64,000 nucleotides of DNA from Anaerorhabdus furcosa (GCF_900167375.1 NZ_FUWY01000001.1:496001-560000), one strand, 5' to 3'. Shown: positions 35,929 to 44,640, counted from the first letter of the stretch. Notes: generated by a model from the letters alone, not told the origin. A program made the numbers and translations.

Positions 35929-36645
35929 TTATTTTGCCCTCTTAATTGGATGTCTTATTACTGTCCTCAAATTCTCAGGTTTTGTTTTTCTTGGATCTCC
36001 TAGATAGATTTCATGATGATGTCTTTCTTCCATATCTTCAATATATCCTTCTTCTTTAATAAATTCTACTAGTTGAAGTACCGTTTCAGGCTCATCATCA
36101 TATGACCCTTTATGCATGATTTGAGCACACAATCCTTCTTCAATTTCTTCAAATTTTGTCTTACTAAAATCGATGTTTGGTTTTTTCTTTAATACTTGTT
36201 GTTTCGCAAACTCAAATACCTCTTCTGTTACAAAATCTGGTTGACGAATCATTGATCGCCAAACAAAATCATCTTTATCAAAGACACCGATTCCATTAAA
36301 GACATTATCTTTTAACCACCAATATCCTTCAAGTGGTGGTACAACATAATCAAAGTATCCCTTTGGTTGATTTCCTGCCATTTTACTCATTTTAATTGCA
36401 TAAGATAATCCATAAAGTATTTCAAGTGCATCCTTATATTCTTTTGACGTATTTGGGTTTCCTTTACCATCAACTACAATAAACTTCATCTTTGGAATTG
36501 ATATAATACTTGGTTTTGTAGATGGAATGTAATACTCCTTTTCTAATTTCTTATAATCTATACTGTTTACCATATACTGTTTATAGTAAGAATTTCTTCT
36601 TACTTTCTCCTTTACTACTTCATCTTCACATATTAAATATGACAT
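35929..36645 (-). CDS. GyrI-like small-molecule-binding protein
   Basis: A GyrI-like domain protein of 238 residues: KPSIISIPKMKFIVVDGKGNPN is a typical GyrI strand pair and GYWWLKDNVFNGIG its middle. The family is usually about 210 residues, beginning near residue 25 here (MVNSIDYKKLEKEYY), but no ribosome site precedes that ATG at 36573. The ATG at 36645 lies inside a TGACA-type operator (36640-36654). It follows the WYL regulator by 6 bases and is probably its main target. Confidence 0.75.
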   Translation of the reverse strand: MSYLICEDEVVKEKVRRNSYYKQYMVNSIDYKKLEKEYYIPSTKPSIISIPKMKFIVVDGKGNPNTSKEYKDALEILYGLSYAIKMSKMAGNQPKGYFDYVVPPLEGYWWLKDNVFNGIGVFDKDDFVWRSMIRQPDFVTEEVFEFAKQQVLKKKPNIDFSKTKFEEIEEGLCAQIMHKGSYDDEPETVLQLVEFIKEEGYIEDMEERHHHEIYLGDPRKTKPENLRTVIRHPIKRAK

Positions 36646-36654
36646 CTTTTGTCA
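36640..36654. promoter_or_regulatory. WYL operator copy inside the cluster (TGACA-N5-TGTCA)
   Basis: TGACATCTTTTGTCA overlaps the stop of the WYL regulator and the start of the GyrI-like gene. It is identical over 15 bases and in the same orientation as the copy at 37573-37587 upstream of the regulator. Confidence 0.7.
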
Positions 36655-37536
36655 GTGACTAATATTTTCTATCATTTTCTTTATTTCTTCTTCAACTTCT
36701 TGTCTTAAATGTGTAGGCTCGATTACTTGCACATGTGATCCAAATGATAGAACGTATCCTTTAATCCAAGTATCAATGGGTACCTCCATCACTACTTCTA
36801 TCCAGTTATCTAAAAATTGAATTTGTGACTCCATGAATTCTTCTAATATACGCATTTTGTATTGATAATCAAAATGTAAAATTACTTTCTCATAATTCGA
36901 ATCATCTTCTGATATTATTTTGGGTGGATTAAGAATATCTGTAAATCTCTCTTCTGTAATTTGAGCTTTCTCTATTCTTACAAGTTTAAAAGTACGATAA
37001 TCTTTTCTATTTAAACAATACCCTTGTAAATACCAAGCTTTACCTTTAAATACCAGTCGTGCTGGTTTTACTTTTCTTATCGTGTTTTTTCCACTTAATC
37101 CCCAATAAGATAATTCAACTACATACTTTTCTAATATCGCTTCTCTTAGGATTTCAAATACATTATTGGTCATACCCCAATCATCTAAGTCTACTTCAAT
37201 CCAGTTCGTTGTATCCTTACGAAATAAATTTTTTAACTTCAAAACAAGTTCTGATGAACTGGCAGAAGTGTTTTGAATACTTTGCAATGCCATAATGATT
37301 TGTTCCTGCTCAACTGATGTTAGGAAGGTTTTATTGATGATGTGATTGTCTAGTAATGTAATCCCTCCACCTTTTCCCTGTGTTGTAATAACTGGAATAC
37401 CAGAAAGTGTTAGTGTATCAATATCACGATAAATTGTACGTATCGATACTTCTAATTCTTCTGCAAGTTCTTGTGCTGTACATGTGTTTTTATCGATTAA
37501 TCGATTTAATATTTTAAATAATCTTTCAGCTGACAT
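36652..37536 (-). CDS. YafY-type HTH/WYL-domain transcriptional regulator
   Basis: A 294-residue regulator: N-terminal HTH (LAEELEVSIRTIYRDIDTLT) with GKGGGI wing, and C-terminal WYL domain with KAWYLQGYCLNRKDYRTFKLVRI. It is a paralogue of the regulator at 7885-8817. The ATG at 37536 has GAGG 7 bases upstream; the longer frame from 37566 lacks one. Two identical TGACATCTTTTGTCA sites flank it, so self-repression and control of the GyrI/DUF3788 genes are likely. Confidence 0.9.
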   Translation of the reverse strand: MSAERLFKILNRLIDKNTCTAQELAEELEVSIRTIYRDIDTLTLSGIPVITTQGKGGGITLLDNHIINKTFLTSVEQEQIIMALQSIQNTSASSSELVLKLKNLFRKDTTNWIEVDLDDWGMTNNVFEILREAILEKYVVELSYWGLSGKNTIRKVKPARLVFKGKAWYLQGYCLNRKDYRTFKLVRIEKAQITEERFTDILNPPKIISEDDSNYEKVILHFDYQYKMRILEEFMESQIQFLDNWIEVVMEVPIDTWIKGYVLSFGSHVQVIEPTHLRQEVEEEIKKMIENISH

Positions 37537-37572
37537 ATGATTACCTCTGTAATTATTATTATACATTTAACT

Positions 37573-37587
37573 TGACATCTTTTGTCA
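37573..37587. promoter_or_regulatory. WYL operator copy upstream of the regulator
   Basis: TGACATCTTTTGTCA lies 37 bases before the start codon of the WYL regulator at 37536. It has TGACA/TGTCA arms and a 5-base centre. Confidence 0.7.
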
Positions 37588-37615
37588 TATTTAAAAAAGA
37601 ACCACATTCGTGGCT

Positions 37616-38320
37616 CTACAAATTCGCTTTTCTTGCTTGGGAATGTTGAAATTTTCGTGGAACAAGATACATTTTTCCATCTTTCACAAATCGATATCCT
37701 GTTTGTTTAAACCAAAAATTGACATTTGCTTTCTCACATTGCATTTTCAAATCCAATATCCAATCAAAATGGCATGGTCTTGCCTTACTTCCTGATTCTC
37801 CTCCACAGACAAGTTGATAAATATCATCATCCAAATATTTACTGAAATCAACTTTTTCTAGCATCGGTTCGCAAATAATATTTTTCTTTTTAATTGGTAG
37901 AGCTTTAAAAATGGGTAGTCTTTCATCTGCACGTTTTTGTGTTTCACAAGTTACCCCTATCCATACATTGTCATAACCATCTAACCAATCTGCAGGAAGA
38001 TTTTTTTCAATTCTCTCTGGTCTTTTCGTGATAAAGAAAAATTGGCAATCACTTCTCTCTTTTATCATCTGCCATGCTTCTTCACGCCACTGGTCAGCTT
38101 CTTCTATAAAAAAGTCTGACGTAAAACATGTCCAAATCATGGATCCTTTTTTTATTTTGTATTCCCCTTTTTTATTCTTTGCAACGGGTGCATAAAATGA
38201 GTTTGTTTTGTGGATATCTTCAGGATTGTTTCCTCGTTTAAAATCACCACGAAACATGTAACAATTCAAACATCCTTCACTTTTTTTGTGACATCCATGC
38301 CACAAGTTCCACATCGCCAT
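37616..38320 (-). CDS. DUF5131 (phage Gp37/Gp68) family protein
   Basis: A 234-residue DUF5131 protein. The N-terminal NLWHGCHKKSEGCLNCYMFRG carries a cysteine cluster; WTCFTSDFFIEEADQWREEA, FFFITKRPERI, NVWIGVTCE and LVCGGESGSKARPCHFDW are family landmarks. Members occur in phages and bacterial islands; the cysteine-rich N-terminus suggests a metal or Fe-S site, but the reaction is unknown. AAGGAG lies 6 bases before the ATG, and the gene is 3 bases after the GNAT/phosphorylase fusion, so they are one operon. Confidence 0.8.
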   Translation of the reverse strand: MAMWNLWHGCHKKSEGCLNCYMFRGDFKRGNNPEDIHKTNSFYAPVAKNKKGEYKIKKGSMIWTCFTSDFFIEEADQWREEAWQMIKERSDCQFFFITKRPERIEKNLPADWLDGYDNVWIGVTCETQKRADERLPIFKALPIKKKNIICEPMLEKVDFSKYLDDDIYQLVCGGESGSKARPCHFDWILDLKMQCEKANVNFWFKQTGYRFVKDGKMYLVPRKFQHSQARKANL

Positions 38321-38323
38321 ACT

Positions 38324-39640
38324 TTACTCCTTATAATGTTTATCTATATCAAGAACTATATCCTTACACAGAAACAATAAATCTCTTCTAACATCACTAC
38401 GGTTTTTCCATCCGCGTTGATCCCACTTATCACTAGTTAAATCATCGCCACCATAAATTAGTGCGGCATAATTAACATTTCTAAAATTGGTTACTGCAAA
38501 TAATCCTGCTTGTTCCATTTCAACCATTAGACAATTTTCATTATTGCGTAATGCAATCTTATCTTTTGTTTCTCTATAAAATGCATCCGTAGTCCATACT
38601 TTTCCCTTTATATATGACACTTCTCTCTCTTTAAGCTGATTTTCTACAAAAGATAATACTCGATCATTGCATCGAACTTCTCTTGATGGTGCCATGTAAT
38701 GATAAGATAACCCCTCATCTCTTATTGCGGAATCAACCAACACAATTTTGCCCACTGTAATATCTTTGTGCAATGAACCTGCTCCACCACAAAACATGAT
38801 GTTTCTAGCACCTAGTTGAATGGTTTCTTCTAAATCACCACCACACGCTGCTCCACCTACTGCACCTTGCATAATCATACAGTCATAATCTTTAAAGCGA
38901 TACACTGGACAAGGATTCTCACCTGAAATCATTTCATATAATTCAATAATTCCTTCAGCTAGTAGTGCTCTTAAAACATCTTGAAAGAAACACACAACTA
39001 GATTTTTTGACAGTGGTTTGCTGTCTTCTTCCACAATTGAAGGATTGATAAATGCATTGGGATTGGAATCAAATTCCAAAATAGGAAATTCTTTTCTTAA
39101 ACCATTTTTTTTCAGATAATCCTCTTTGAACATAACATATCGTTTGCATTCAATTTTTTTATCAAGTTGCACTGCATCAAATATAGCATCTTCTTCATAG
39201 TGATACCCAGTTTTTATGATTACTCGACTTGATCTATCATTTCCTTTAAAATGCTCAATCCACAACAAATCGACACCTACATCATCAAATAAATATTGAT
39301 GAATACGATTAACAGCTTCAGTCATTATTCCTTGACCCCAATAATCTTTACTTAAACAATATCCAATGGCTCTTTGATCAAGGTCTTTATATTTTTCGAG
39401 TATTTCATTTTTAATTCCAATTGATCCGATTGTTTTATTTATATCTTTTAATACAATTGCATATTCACTATGACTTTGGATAAAACATTGCAATATTTGT
39501 TGACTGACTTCAATGGAATCATGTTTTAGCCAACCTGCATGTATTCCCACATCCTCCATTGATGCATACTCATATAAGTCATCTAAATCTTTTAAATTCC
39601 ATGGTCGAAGTATTAATCGACTAGTTTCTAATGTTTTCAC
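38324..39640 (-). CDS. GNAT acetyltransferase / nucleoside phosphorylase fusion
   Basis: A two-domain protein of about 438 residues. Residues 1-175 are a RimJ/RimL-type GNAT (LETSRLILRPWNLKD, RAIGYCLSKDYWGQGIMTEA). Residues 190-438 are a uridine/purine nucleoside phosphorylase-like domain: QGAVGGAACGGDLEETIQLG, CGGAGSLHKDITVGKIVLVD, DEGLSYHYMAPSREV and LMVEMEQAGLFAVTNF match the family order. Each domain is complete in landmarks, so this is a real fusion rather than a frameshift. Starts at ATG 39646 or GTG 39640 are possible; AAGGTGAT is best placed for 39640. The likely function is nucleoside-type modification; unproven. Confidence 0.8.
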   Translation of the reverse strand: MKTLETSRLILRPWNLKDLDDLYEYASMEDVGIHAGWLKHDSIEVSQQILQCFIQSHSEYAIVLKDINKTIGSIGIKNEILEKYKDLDQRAIGYCLSKDYWGQGIMTEAVNRIHQYLFDDVGVDLLWIEHFKGNDRSSRVIIKTGYHYEEDAIFDAVQLDKKIECKRYVMFKEDYLKKNGLRKEFPILEFDSNPNAFINPSIVEEDSKPLSKNLVVCFFQDVLRALLAEGIIELYEMISGENPCPVYRFKDYDCMIMQGAVGGAACGGDLEETIQLGARNIMFCGGAGSLHKDITVGKIVLVDSAIRDEGLSYHYMAPSREVRCNDRVLSFVENQLKEREVSYIKGKVWTTDAFYRETKDKIALRNNENCLMVEMEQAGLFAVTNFRNVNYAALIYGGDDLTSDKWDQRGWKNRSDVRRDLLFLCKDIVLDIDKHYKE

Positions 39641-39746
39641 ATACATCACCTTCACTATTCTATAACAAGAAAAAACATGTTTATATTATAATAAACCATT
39701 TACTTCAAACCTAAAAGAAAAGATGAGAATTCTAATAATAATTTAC

Positions 39747-39796
39747 AAATAAAAAAAATGAATGTTTCTTGTTAAATCTACAAGTTTCATTCATTT
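39747..39796 (-). terminator. Terminator of the pilin-like gene
   Basis: Nested stems AAATGAATG/CATTCATTT and CTTGT/ACAAG with symmetric TTT internal loops, followed on the minus strand by TTTTTTTTATTTG. Confidence 0.9.
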
Positions 39797-39827
39797 TATT
39801 GTTTTATTCATTATTAATAACTAGATC

Positions 39828-40541
39828 TTACTTTGATTTTCGTGGTTTCGGCTGAATATAAATCCAGTTATATCGGTCATCCACATTTGATTCATTTGGA
39901 TAATATACAAAATAATGATCTCCAGAAATATCAGTATTTTTCCTAATATCCCCAATTTTTGGTTTTTCTCCTGAACTTTCATCATAGTACTTATCAAAAT
40001 TGACCTTTACGCAATATTCACTTAAATACTGTTCTGGACTCATTTTTTTAATTCTTTCAATTTCCGCCTTATCAGCAGGAGTAATTGAATTAGGTTTACC
40101 CTTTACATTTATATAGTAAGTACCATTCCAAAATATAACATCACCATTACCTATGTTTAAATCACCAATTGTAGATAAATCTTCCAGATCGTGGTTTATA
40201 TCAAAAATATCGACACCAATTGTCATACCAGTATGTATTGTGCAATATACTTTTCCCTTATTGATAGCAATTTTACCTTTATCTGGACAAACTTCTCCAC
40301 CAGCATATAATCCGCCATCTACATTTTGAATTGCATCAACTGTTGTAAGTGTTCTTGAATCAACTCCCTTACTTTCAGCCACAAGAATAGCTCGTTCTAT
40401 TAGTTTTCTATTATTAGCACATGTTGTACTCTTTCCAGCCTCAATATATCCAAATACCTTTGGTACAATAAGCAAGCCCAAAACAGCGAGTATCGCAATC
40501 ACTACGATTAACTCGATAAGTGTAAATCCTTTCTTTTTCAT
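39828..40541 (-). CDS. Type IV pilin-like (ComGC/GspG-type) protein, orphan
   Basis: A 237-residue prepilin-like protein. The N-terminus KKKGFTLIELIVVIAILAVL is the prepilin peptidase site (cut after Gly, then Phe-Thr-Leu-Ile-Glu) and the hydrophobic assembly helix. The rest is a long globular domain with two Cys in CANNRKLIERAILV and EVCPDKGKIA that could form a disulphide. No pilus assembly ATPase, peptidase or other pilin is in the window, so it is an orphan here. GGGAGAAAATATC precedes the ATG at 40541. Confidence 0.85.
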   Translation of the reverse strand: MKKKGFTLIELIVVIAILAVLGLLIVPKVFGYIEAGKSTTCANNRKLIERAILVAESKGVDSRTLTTVDAIQNVDGGLYAGGEVCPDKGKIAINKGKVYCTIHTGMTIGVDIFDINHDLEDLSTIGDLNIGNGDVIFWNGTYYINVKGKPNSITPADKAEIERIKKMSPEQYLSEYCVKVNFDKYYDESSGEKPKIGDIRKNTDISGDHYFVYYPNESNVDDRYNWIYIQPKPRKSK

Positions 40542-40640
40542 GATATTTTCTCCCAACTAACATCATTTCAATGAATTTCATAAATTTTACACCCTAATTT
40601 TAACTTTATTTACTGTTTATGTCAAAAAATGGTTATTTGC

Positions 40641-41876
40641 TTACTTTCCTATATACTCTTTAATGTTTATCGTTTCCCCAGATTTTCTTGACTTTTCTGA
40701 TGCAAATGCTAAAACATGTGAATGAACAGATCCGCTTATTGGATTAGAGTTCGTCATTTCTTCATTTAATATGCCAATAAAATTATGCATAATGCCATAA
40801 TCTCCGCCACCATGTCCCTTATCTTGTTTTTCTATTGTCACTATCGTCTTATTTCCACCTAAGAATTCTGTTATTTCAATTACTCCAGAATTCATAGCTG
40901 CTTTTATTTCTCCATGTGTCCCCATTATTCTTAATGTACGATCACATTCTTCAGTAAAGGCTGTCATTGTGAATGTCATGATAACACCATTCTTATATTT
41001 AATGTTTATTGTTTGGTGATCTACTACATCATTATCACAATGAAATACACAATGACCATACATCGTTTCTTTAAGGCTCTTTACTCTTCCATCCAAACTC
41101 ATATCTGTACCTATCGCATTCGTTGGCCATCCAATATGTTCTGTTAGATATGTTTTATATACATCATACCGACAGTTATCTCTGTTTGGGCAATGATCTA
41201 AACAACAAATCGGTGCATCTTTTGGTGCATTTTCTTTTTTAAAGTAAGCTAAATCACCATAGCTAGATAATGACTCTGCCTCGCTACCAATTAGCCAAGT
41301 ATAAATATCTAAATCATGACAACACTTTTGTAAAATCATTGGAGAAGATGTTTCTTCTTTTCTCCAGTTACCTCTTACAAATGAATGGGCTTGATGCCAA
41401 TGCCCTACATTTTCCATTGCTTCTACGTTAATAATTTGACCTATTGTTTTCTCATCCAATAGTTCTTTTATCTTCTTATAGAAAGGTGTATAGCGCAATA
41501 CATGACAAACAATAATTTTTGTATTGTATTCTTTTGCAAGTTTTTCAATTTCTAAGCACTCTTTTAGATTTGGTGAAATTGGTTTCTCAAGTAAAATATC
41601 ATAACCTAATTTAATGGCTTCAATTGTTTGAGCATAGTGATCTTGATCCATCGTTGCGATGATAACTGCATCCGCAAGTTTCCCTTGTTTTAGCAATTCT
41701 TCACCACTTTCAAAACACATTTTATCTGGAATATGATATTCCTTCTTGAATGACTCAACTCTTCCTGGAATTAAGTCAGCAACCGCAACAAATTTTAGTC
41801 CGCCATTTTCTTTGACATAAGGTGGGTATGCGTATTGACCTCTAAGTCCCGCTCCAATTACTGCGCATGTTTTCAT
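40641..41876 (-). CDS. Gfo/Idh/MocA family oxidoreductase
   Basis: A 411-residue NAD(P)-dependent sugar/polyol dehydrogenase. The N-terminal CAVIGAGLRGQYAYPPY is a Rossmann GxGxxG; the conserved DILLEKPISPNLKECLEIEKLA contains the family's EKP motif, and CHDLDIYTWLIGSEAESLSSYG is the catalytic domain. A cysteine cluster (CCLDHCPNRDNC) in the insert is unusual for such enzymes. The substrate is unknown. GGAG precedes the ATG; it is a separate unit from metG, whose terminator lies between them. Confidence 0.9.
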   Translation of the reverse strand: MKTCAVIGAGLRGQYAYPPYVKENGGLKFVAVADLIPGRVESFKKEYHIPDKMCFESGEELLKQGKLADAVIIATMDQDHYAQTIEAIKLGYDILLEKPISPNLKECLEIEKLAKEYNTKIIVCHVLRYTPFYKKIKELLDEKTIGQIINVEAMENVGHWHQAHSFVRGNWRKEETSSPMILQKCCHDLDIYTWLIGSEAESLSSYGDLAYFKKENAPKDAPICCLDHCPNRDNCRYDVYKTYLTEHIGWPTNAIGTDMSLDGRVKSLKETMYGHCVFHCDNDVVDHQTINIKYKNGVIMTFTMTAFTEECDRTLRIMGTHGEIKAAMNSGVIEITEFLGGNKTIVTIEKQDKGHGGGDYGIMHNFIGILNEEMTNSNPISGSVHSHVLAFASEKSRKSGETINIKEYIGK

Positions 41877-41892
41877 TGTCTTTTCTCCTTAT

Positions 41893-41918
41893 TATAAAAG
41901 CTCGAATAATCGAGCTTT
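41893..41918 (-). terminator. Terminator of metG
   Basis: AAAGCTCGA, TTAT loop, TCGAGCTTT, then TATAATAA on the minus strand, overlapping the metG stop. Confidence 0.85.
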
Positions 41919-43839
41919 ATCGTACTTGTGTTCCCAGAGGTAAATCTTGGATATTTAACACTTCAATTTTCTTATCTGTTGCTCCTGCAAGTATCATCCC
42001 TTGAGATTCAACACCACGAAGATTTGCTGGTTTAAGATTAATAATCACAACTACTTTCTTACCCACCATGTCTTCTGGTTTGTAACTTTGAGCAATTCCA
42101 GAAACGATTTGTCTCATCTCTCCACCAATATCAATTTGAGACACAAGTAGCTTATCTGCTTTTGGATGTTTTTGGCATGAAATAACTTGTCCAACAACCA
42201 TTTCAACCTTCGCAAAATCATCAATAGTGATTTCAGGTAATTTTGATACCTTAACTTGTGGTTTTACAGTTTCTGCTTCAATTGTTTCAAGTATTTCTTT
42301 TTCATCTAAACGTGCAAATAATATTTCTGGTTTATCTGTTACATGAATTCCAGATTCAAGTTGTCCAAAATTTTGAATTGATTCATAATCACGTTTGTTT
42401 GTATTTATTTGATTAAGAATTTTTTCAGATGTTTCAGGTAAGAATGGTTTCATTAATATTGCTGCAATTCTTATACTTTCAAGTAGATTGTATAAAACTG
42501 TTTTTAAGCGATCATGTTGGGCTTCATCTTTTCCTAAAGACCAAGGAGTTGTTTCATCAATATATTTATTACTTCTTCTTAATAAAGTAATAATTTCATC
42601 AATTGCATCGGCAACTTTTAATTCATCCATTTTTTTATCTACATGAATTACTGTATCATTTGCAACTTGTATTAATTCCTCATCAAACTCACCAACACAT
42701 TTTGTATTCTCAACTAATCCATTAAAATATTTATTGGTCATTGAGATTGTACGATTAACTAAATTACCAAAAATATTAGCTAAGTCTGAATTGATTCTTT
42801 CAATCATTAATTCATAAGTTACTGTTCCATCTTGAGCAAATGGCATTTCATGTAGCATGATATAACGAACCGCATCAACACCAAAGTAGCGACTTAAGTC
42901 ATCTGCATAAATCACATTTCCTTTTGATTTACTCATCTTGCCCTCACCTACAAGTAACCAAGGATGACCAAATACTTGTTTTGGTAGTTCAATATCTAAA
43001 GCCATTAACATAATTGGCCAGTAAATCGTATGAAATCTTAAGATATCCTTACCAATTAAATGAACATCTGCAGGCCAGTAATGTTTAAATAGCTCATCAT
43101 GATTACCATCAAGATCAAATCCTAGACCTGTTATGTAATTTGTAAGTGCATCAATCCAAACATAAACAACGTGTTTTGGATCAAAATCAACTGGTATTCC
43201 CCACTTAAATGATGTACGAGAAACACACAAGTCTTGTAGTCCAGGTTTAATAAAATTATTAACCATTTCATTCTTACGTGATTCTGGTTGAATAAAATGA
43301 GGATTTTCTTCAATGTGTTTCATTAAACGATCTGCATATTTACTCATCTTAAAGAAATAAGCTTCTTCTTTAGCTGGTTCAACAGCTCTACCACAATCTG
43401 GACATTTACCATCTATTAATTGAGACTCTGTAAAAAATGATTCACAATCTTTACAATATAAACCCTCATATTCTGATTTATAAATATCACCTTGTTCATA
43501 CAATTTCTTAAAAATCTTTTGAACTTGTTTTTCATGATAAGGATCTGTTGTGCGCATAAATTTATCATAGGATACATTCATACCATCAAATTGTTGCTTT
43601 ATGATTTCAGCCACACCATCCACATACTCTTGTGGCGTTTTATTTGCTTCTTTTGCTTTATCTTCTATTTTTTGTCCATGTTCATCTGTTCCTGTTTGAA
43701 AGCGAACATCATATCCAACTAATCTTTTATAGCGTGCAATTGCATCTGCTAAAACAATTTCATATACATTCCCAATGTGGGGTTTTCCTGATGTATATGC
43801 AATTGCCGTTGTAATATAATACTTTCCTTTGTTTTCCAT
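41917..43839 (-). CDS. metG: Methionyl-tRNA synthetase
   Basis: A 640-residue class I synthetase. Signature SGKPHIGNVYEIVLADAIARYKR (HIGH), the zinc-binding CKDCESFFTESQLIDGKCPDC (CX2C...CX2C), and KMSKS at LVGEGKMSKSKGNVIYADD. The C-terminal about 105 residues form the tRNA-binding domain (FAKVEMVVGQVISCQKHP, KVVVIINLKPANLRGVESQGM). It charges tRNA-Met. A T-box leader precedes it, so expression should respond to uncharged tRNA-Met. Confidence 0.97.
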   Translation of the reverse strand: MENKGKYYITTAIAYTSGKPHIGNVYEIVLADAIARYKRLVGYDVRFQTGTDEHGQKIEDKAKEANKTPQEYVDGVAEIIKQQFDGMNVSYDKFMRTTDPYHEKQVQKIFKKLYEQGDIYKSEYEGLYCKDCESFFTESQLIDGKCPDCGRAVEPAKEEAYFFKMSKYADRLMKHIEENPHFIQPESRKNEMVNNFIKPGLQDLCVSRTSFKWGIPVDFDPKHVVYVWIDALTNYITGLGFDLDGNHDELFKHYWPADVHLIGKDILRFHTIYWPIMLMALDIELPKQVFGHPWLLVGEGKMSKSKGNVIYADDLSRYFGVDAVRYIMLHEMPFAQDGTVTYELMIERINSDLANIFGNLVNRTISMTNKYFNGLVENTKCVGEFDEELIQVANDTVIHVDKKMDELKVADAIDEIITLLRRSNKYIDETTPWSLGKDEAQHDRLKTVLYNLLESIRIAAILMKPFLPETSEKILNQINTNKRDYESIQNFGQLESGIHVTDKPEILFARLDEKEILETIEAETVKPQVKVSKLPEITIDDFAKVEMVVGQVISCQKHPKADKLLVSQIDIGGEMRQIVSGIAQSYKPEDMVGKKVVVIINLKPANLRGVESQGMILAGATDKKIEVLNIQDLPLGTQVR

Positions 43840-43857
43840 TTTGCTTTCCTCCTAATA

Positions 43858-43887
43858 AAATAAAAACGCCCTTAAACCTAAGGACGT
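43858..43887 (-). terminator. Terminator of the T-box leader
   Basis: Minus strand ACGTCCTTA/TAAGGGCGT stem followed by TTTTTATTTT, 20 bases before the metG start. It competes with the T-box antiterminator. Confidence 0.85.
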
Positions 43888-44084
43888 GATTTACGCGGTA
43901 CCACCTTAATTTATACTTTACAGTATACACTCAACTTCTTAACGCGAAGGCACGTCTCATTTTACTTATCAAATGATCGGCTCCTAGACCATGTTCTCTT
44001 GTTATTTCATGTATGTTTACACCAACCACATACTCTCTTTGCTTTATAATCAAGATACTCTTCTATTCTTAGCCTGTACCGATA
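43888..44084 (-). ncRNA. T-box riboswitch, Met specifier
   Basis: The leader shows the T-box core GGTGGTACCGCG (43905-43894), a Stem I with AGAGAG and GGTTGGTGTAAAC, and a specifier region GAACATGGTCTAGGAGC whose ATG (43992-43990) fits methionine. It ends in the terminator at 43858-43887 and controls metG. This is the expected class I, transcriptional T-box. Confidence 0.92.
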
Positions 44085-44286
44085 TTATATATAGTAAGTG
44101 ATATTAAGTAAAGAATAACTTCTTTTTTCAATTGTTCTTATATAATTTGTATAATTCTATTTTTACTTATCTAAATAGATTGATAATAAACTCTCTTATT
44201 CTTACAATAATGATTCATCTTTGTACTATATTCATCAAATTAACCACCACATCTTCAAAAAAGCCCTTATTTATGCACATTATCGT

Positions 44287-44315
44287 TTGACACGATGACT
44301 TTACCATGCTATGAT
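44287..44315 (+). promoter_or_regulatory. Consensus promoter of the cold-shock gene
   Basis: TTGACA (44287-44292), 17-base spacer, TATGAT (44310-44315). The resulting 5' untranslated region of about 90-95 bases (44322-44415) is typical of csp mRNAs. Confidence 0.85.
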
Positions 44316-44415
44316 GAAAACGTATTCAAGCAATATCGGGGATTTCACATCGAGGTCAGTGTTGATTGAGATGTATTTTTTTTAAGATTTGCTATACAGG
44401 TTATGGAGGTACAAA

Positions 44416-44616
44416 ATGAGTACAGGTAAAGTAAAATGGTTCAACGCTGAGAAGGGTTACGGATTCATCACAGGTGATGATGGTCAAGACATCTTCGTAC
44501 ATTTCTCTGCAATTCAAACTGAAGGATTCAAAGCATTAGATGAAGGTCAAACAGTAAGTTTCGACGTTACAACTAGCGATCGCGGTCCTCAAGCAACAAA
44601 CGTAGTGAAACTTTAA
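44416..44616 (+). CDS. Cold-shock protein (CspA family)
   Basis: A 66-residue cold-shock domain protein: [19 protein letters not shown] carries RNP1 (KGYGFIT) and [10 protein letters not shown] is RNP2. It binds single-stranded nucleic acid and acts as an RNA chaperone. GGAGG lies 7 bases before the ATG at 44416. The long leader and single-gene terminator are normal for csp genes. Confidence 0.96.
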   Translation: MSTGKVKWFNAEKGYGFITGDDGQDIFVHFSAIQTEGFKALDEGQTVSFDVTTSDRGPQATNVVKL

Positions 44617-44640
44617 TTTATATTATTAAGTAGCTAACTG

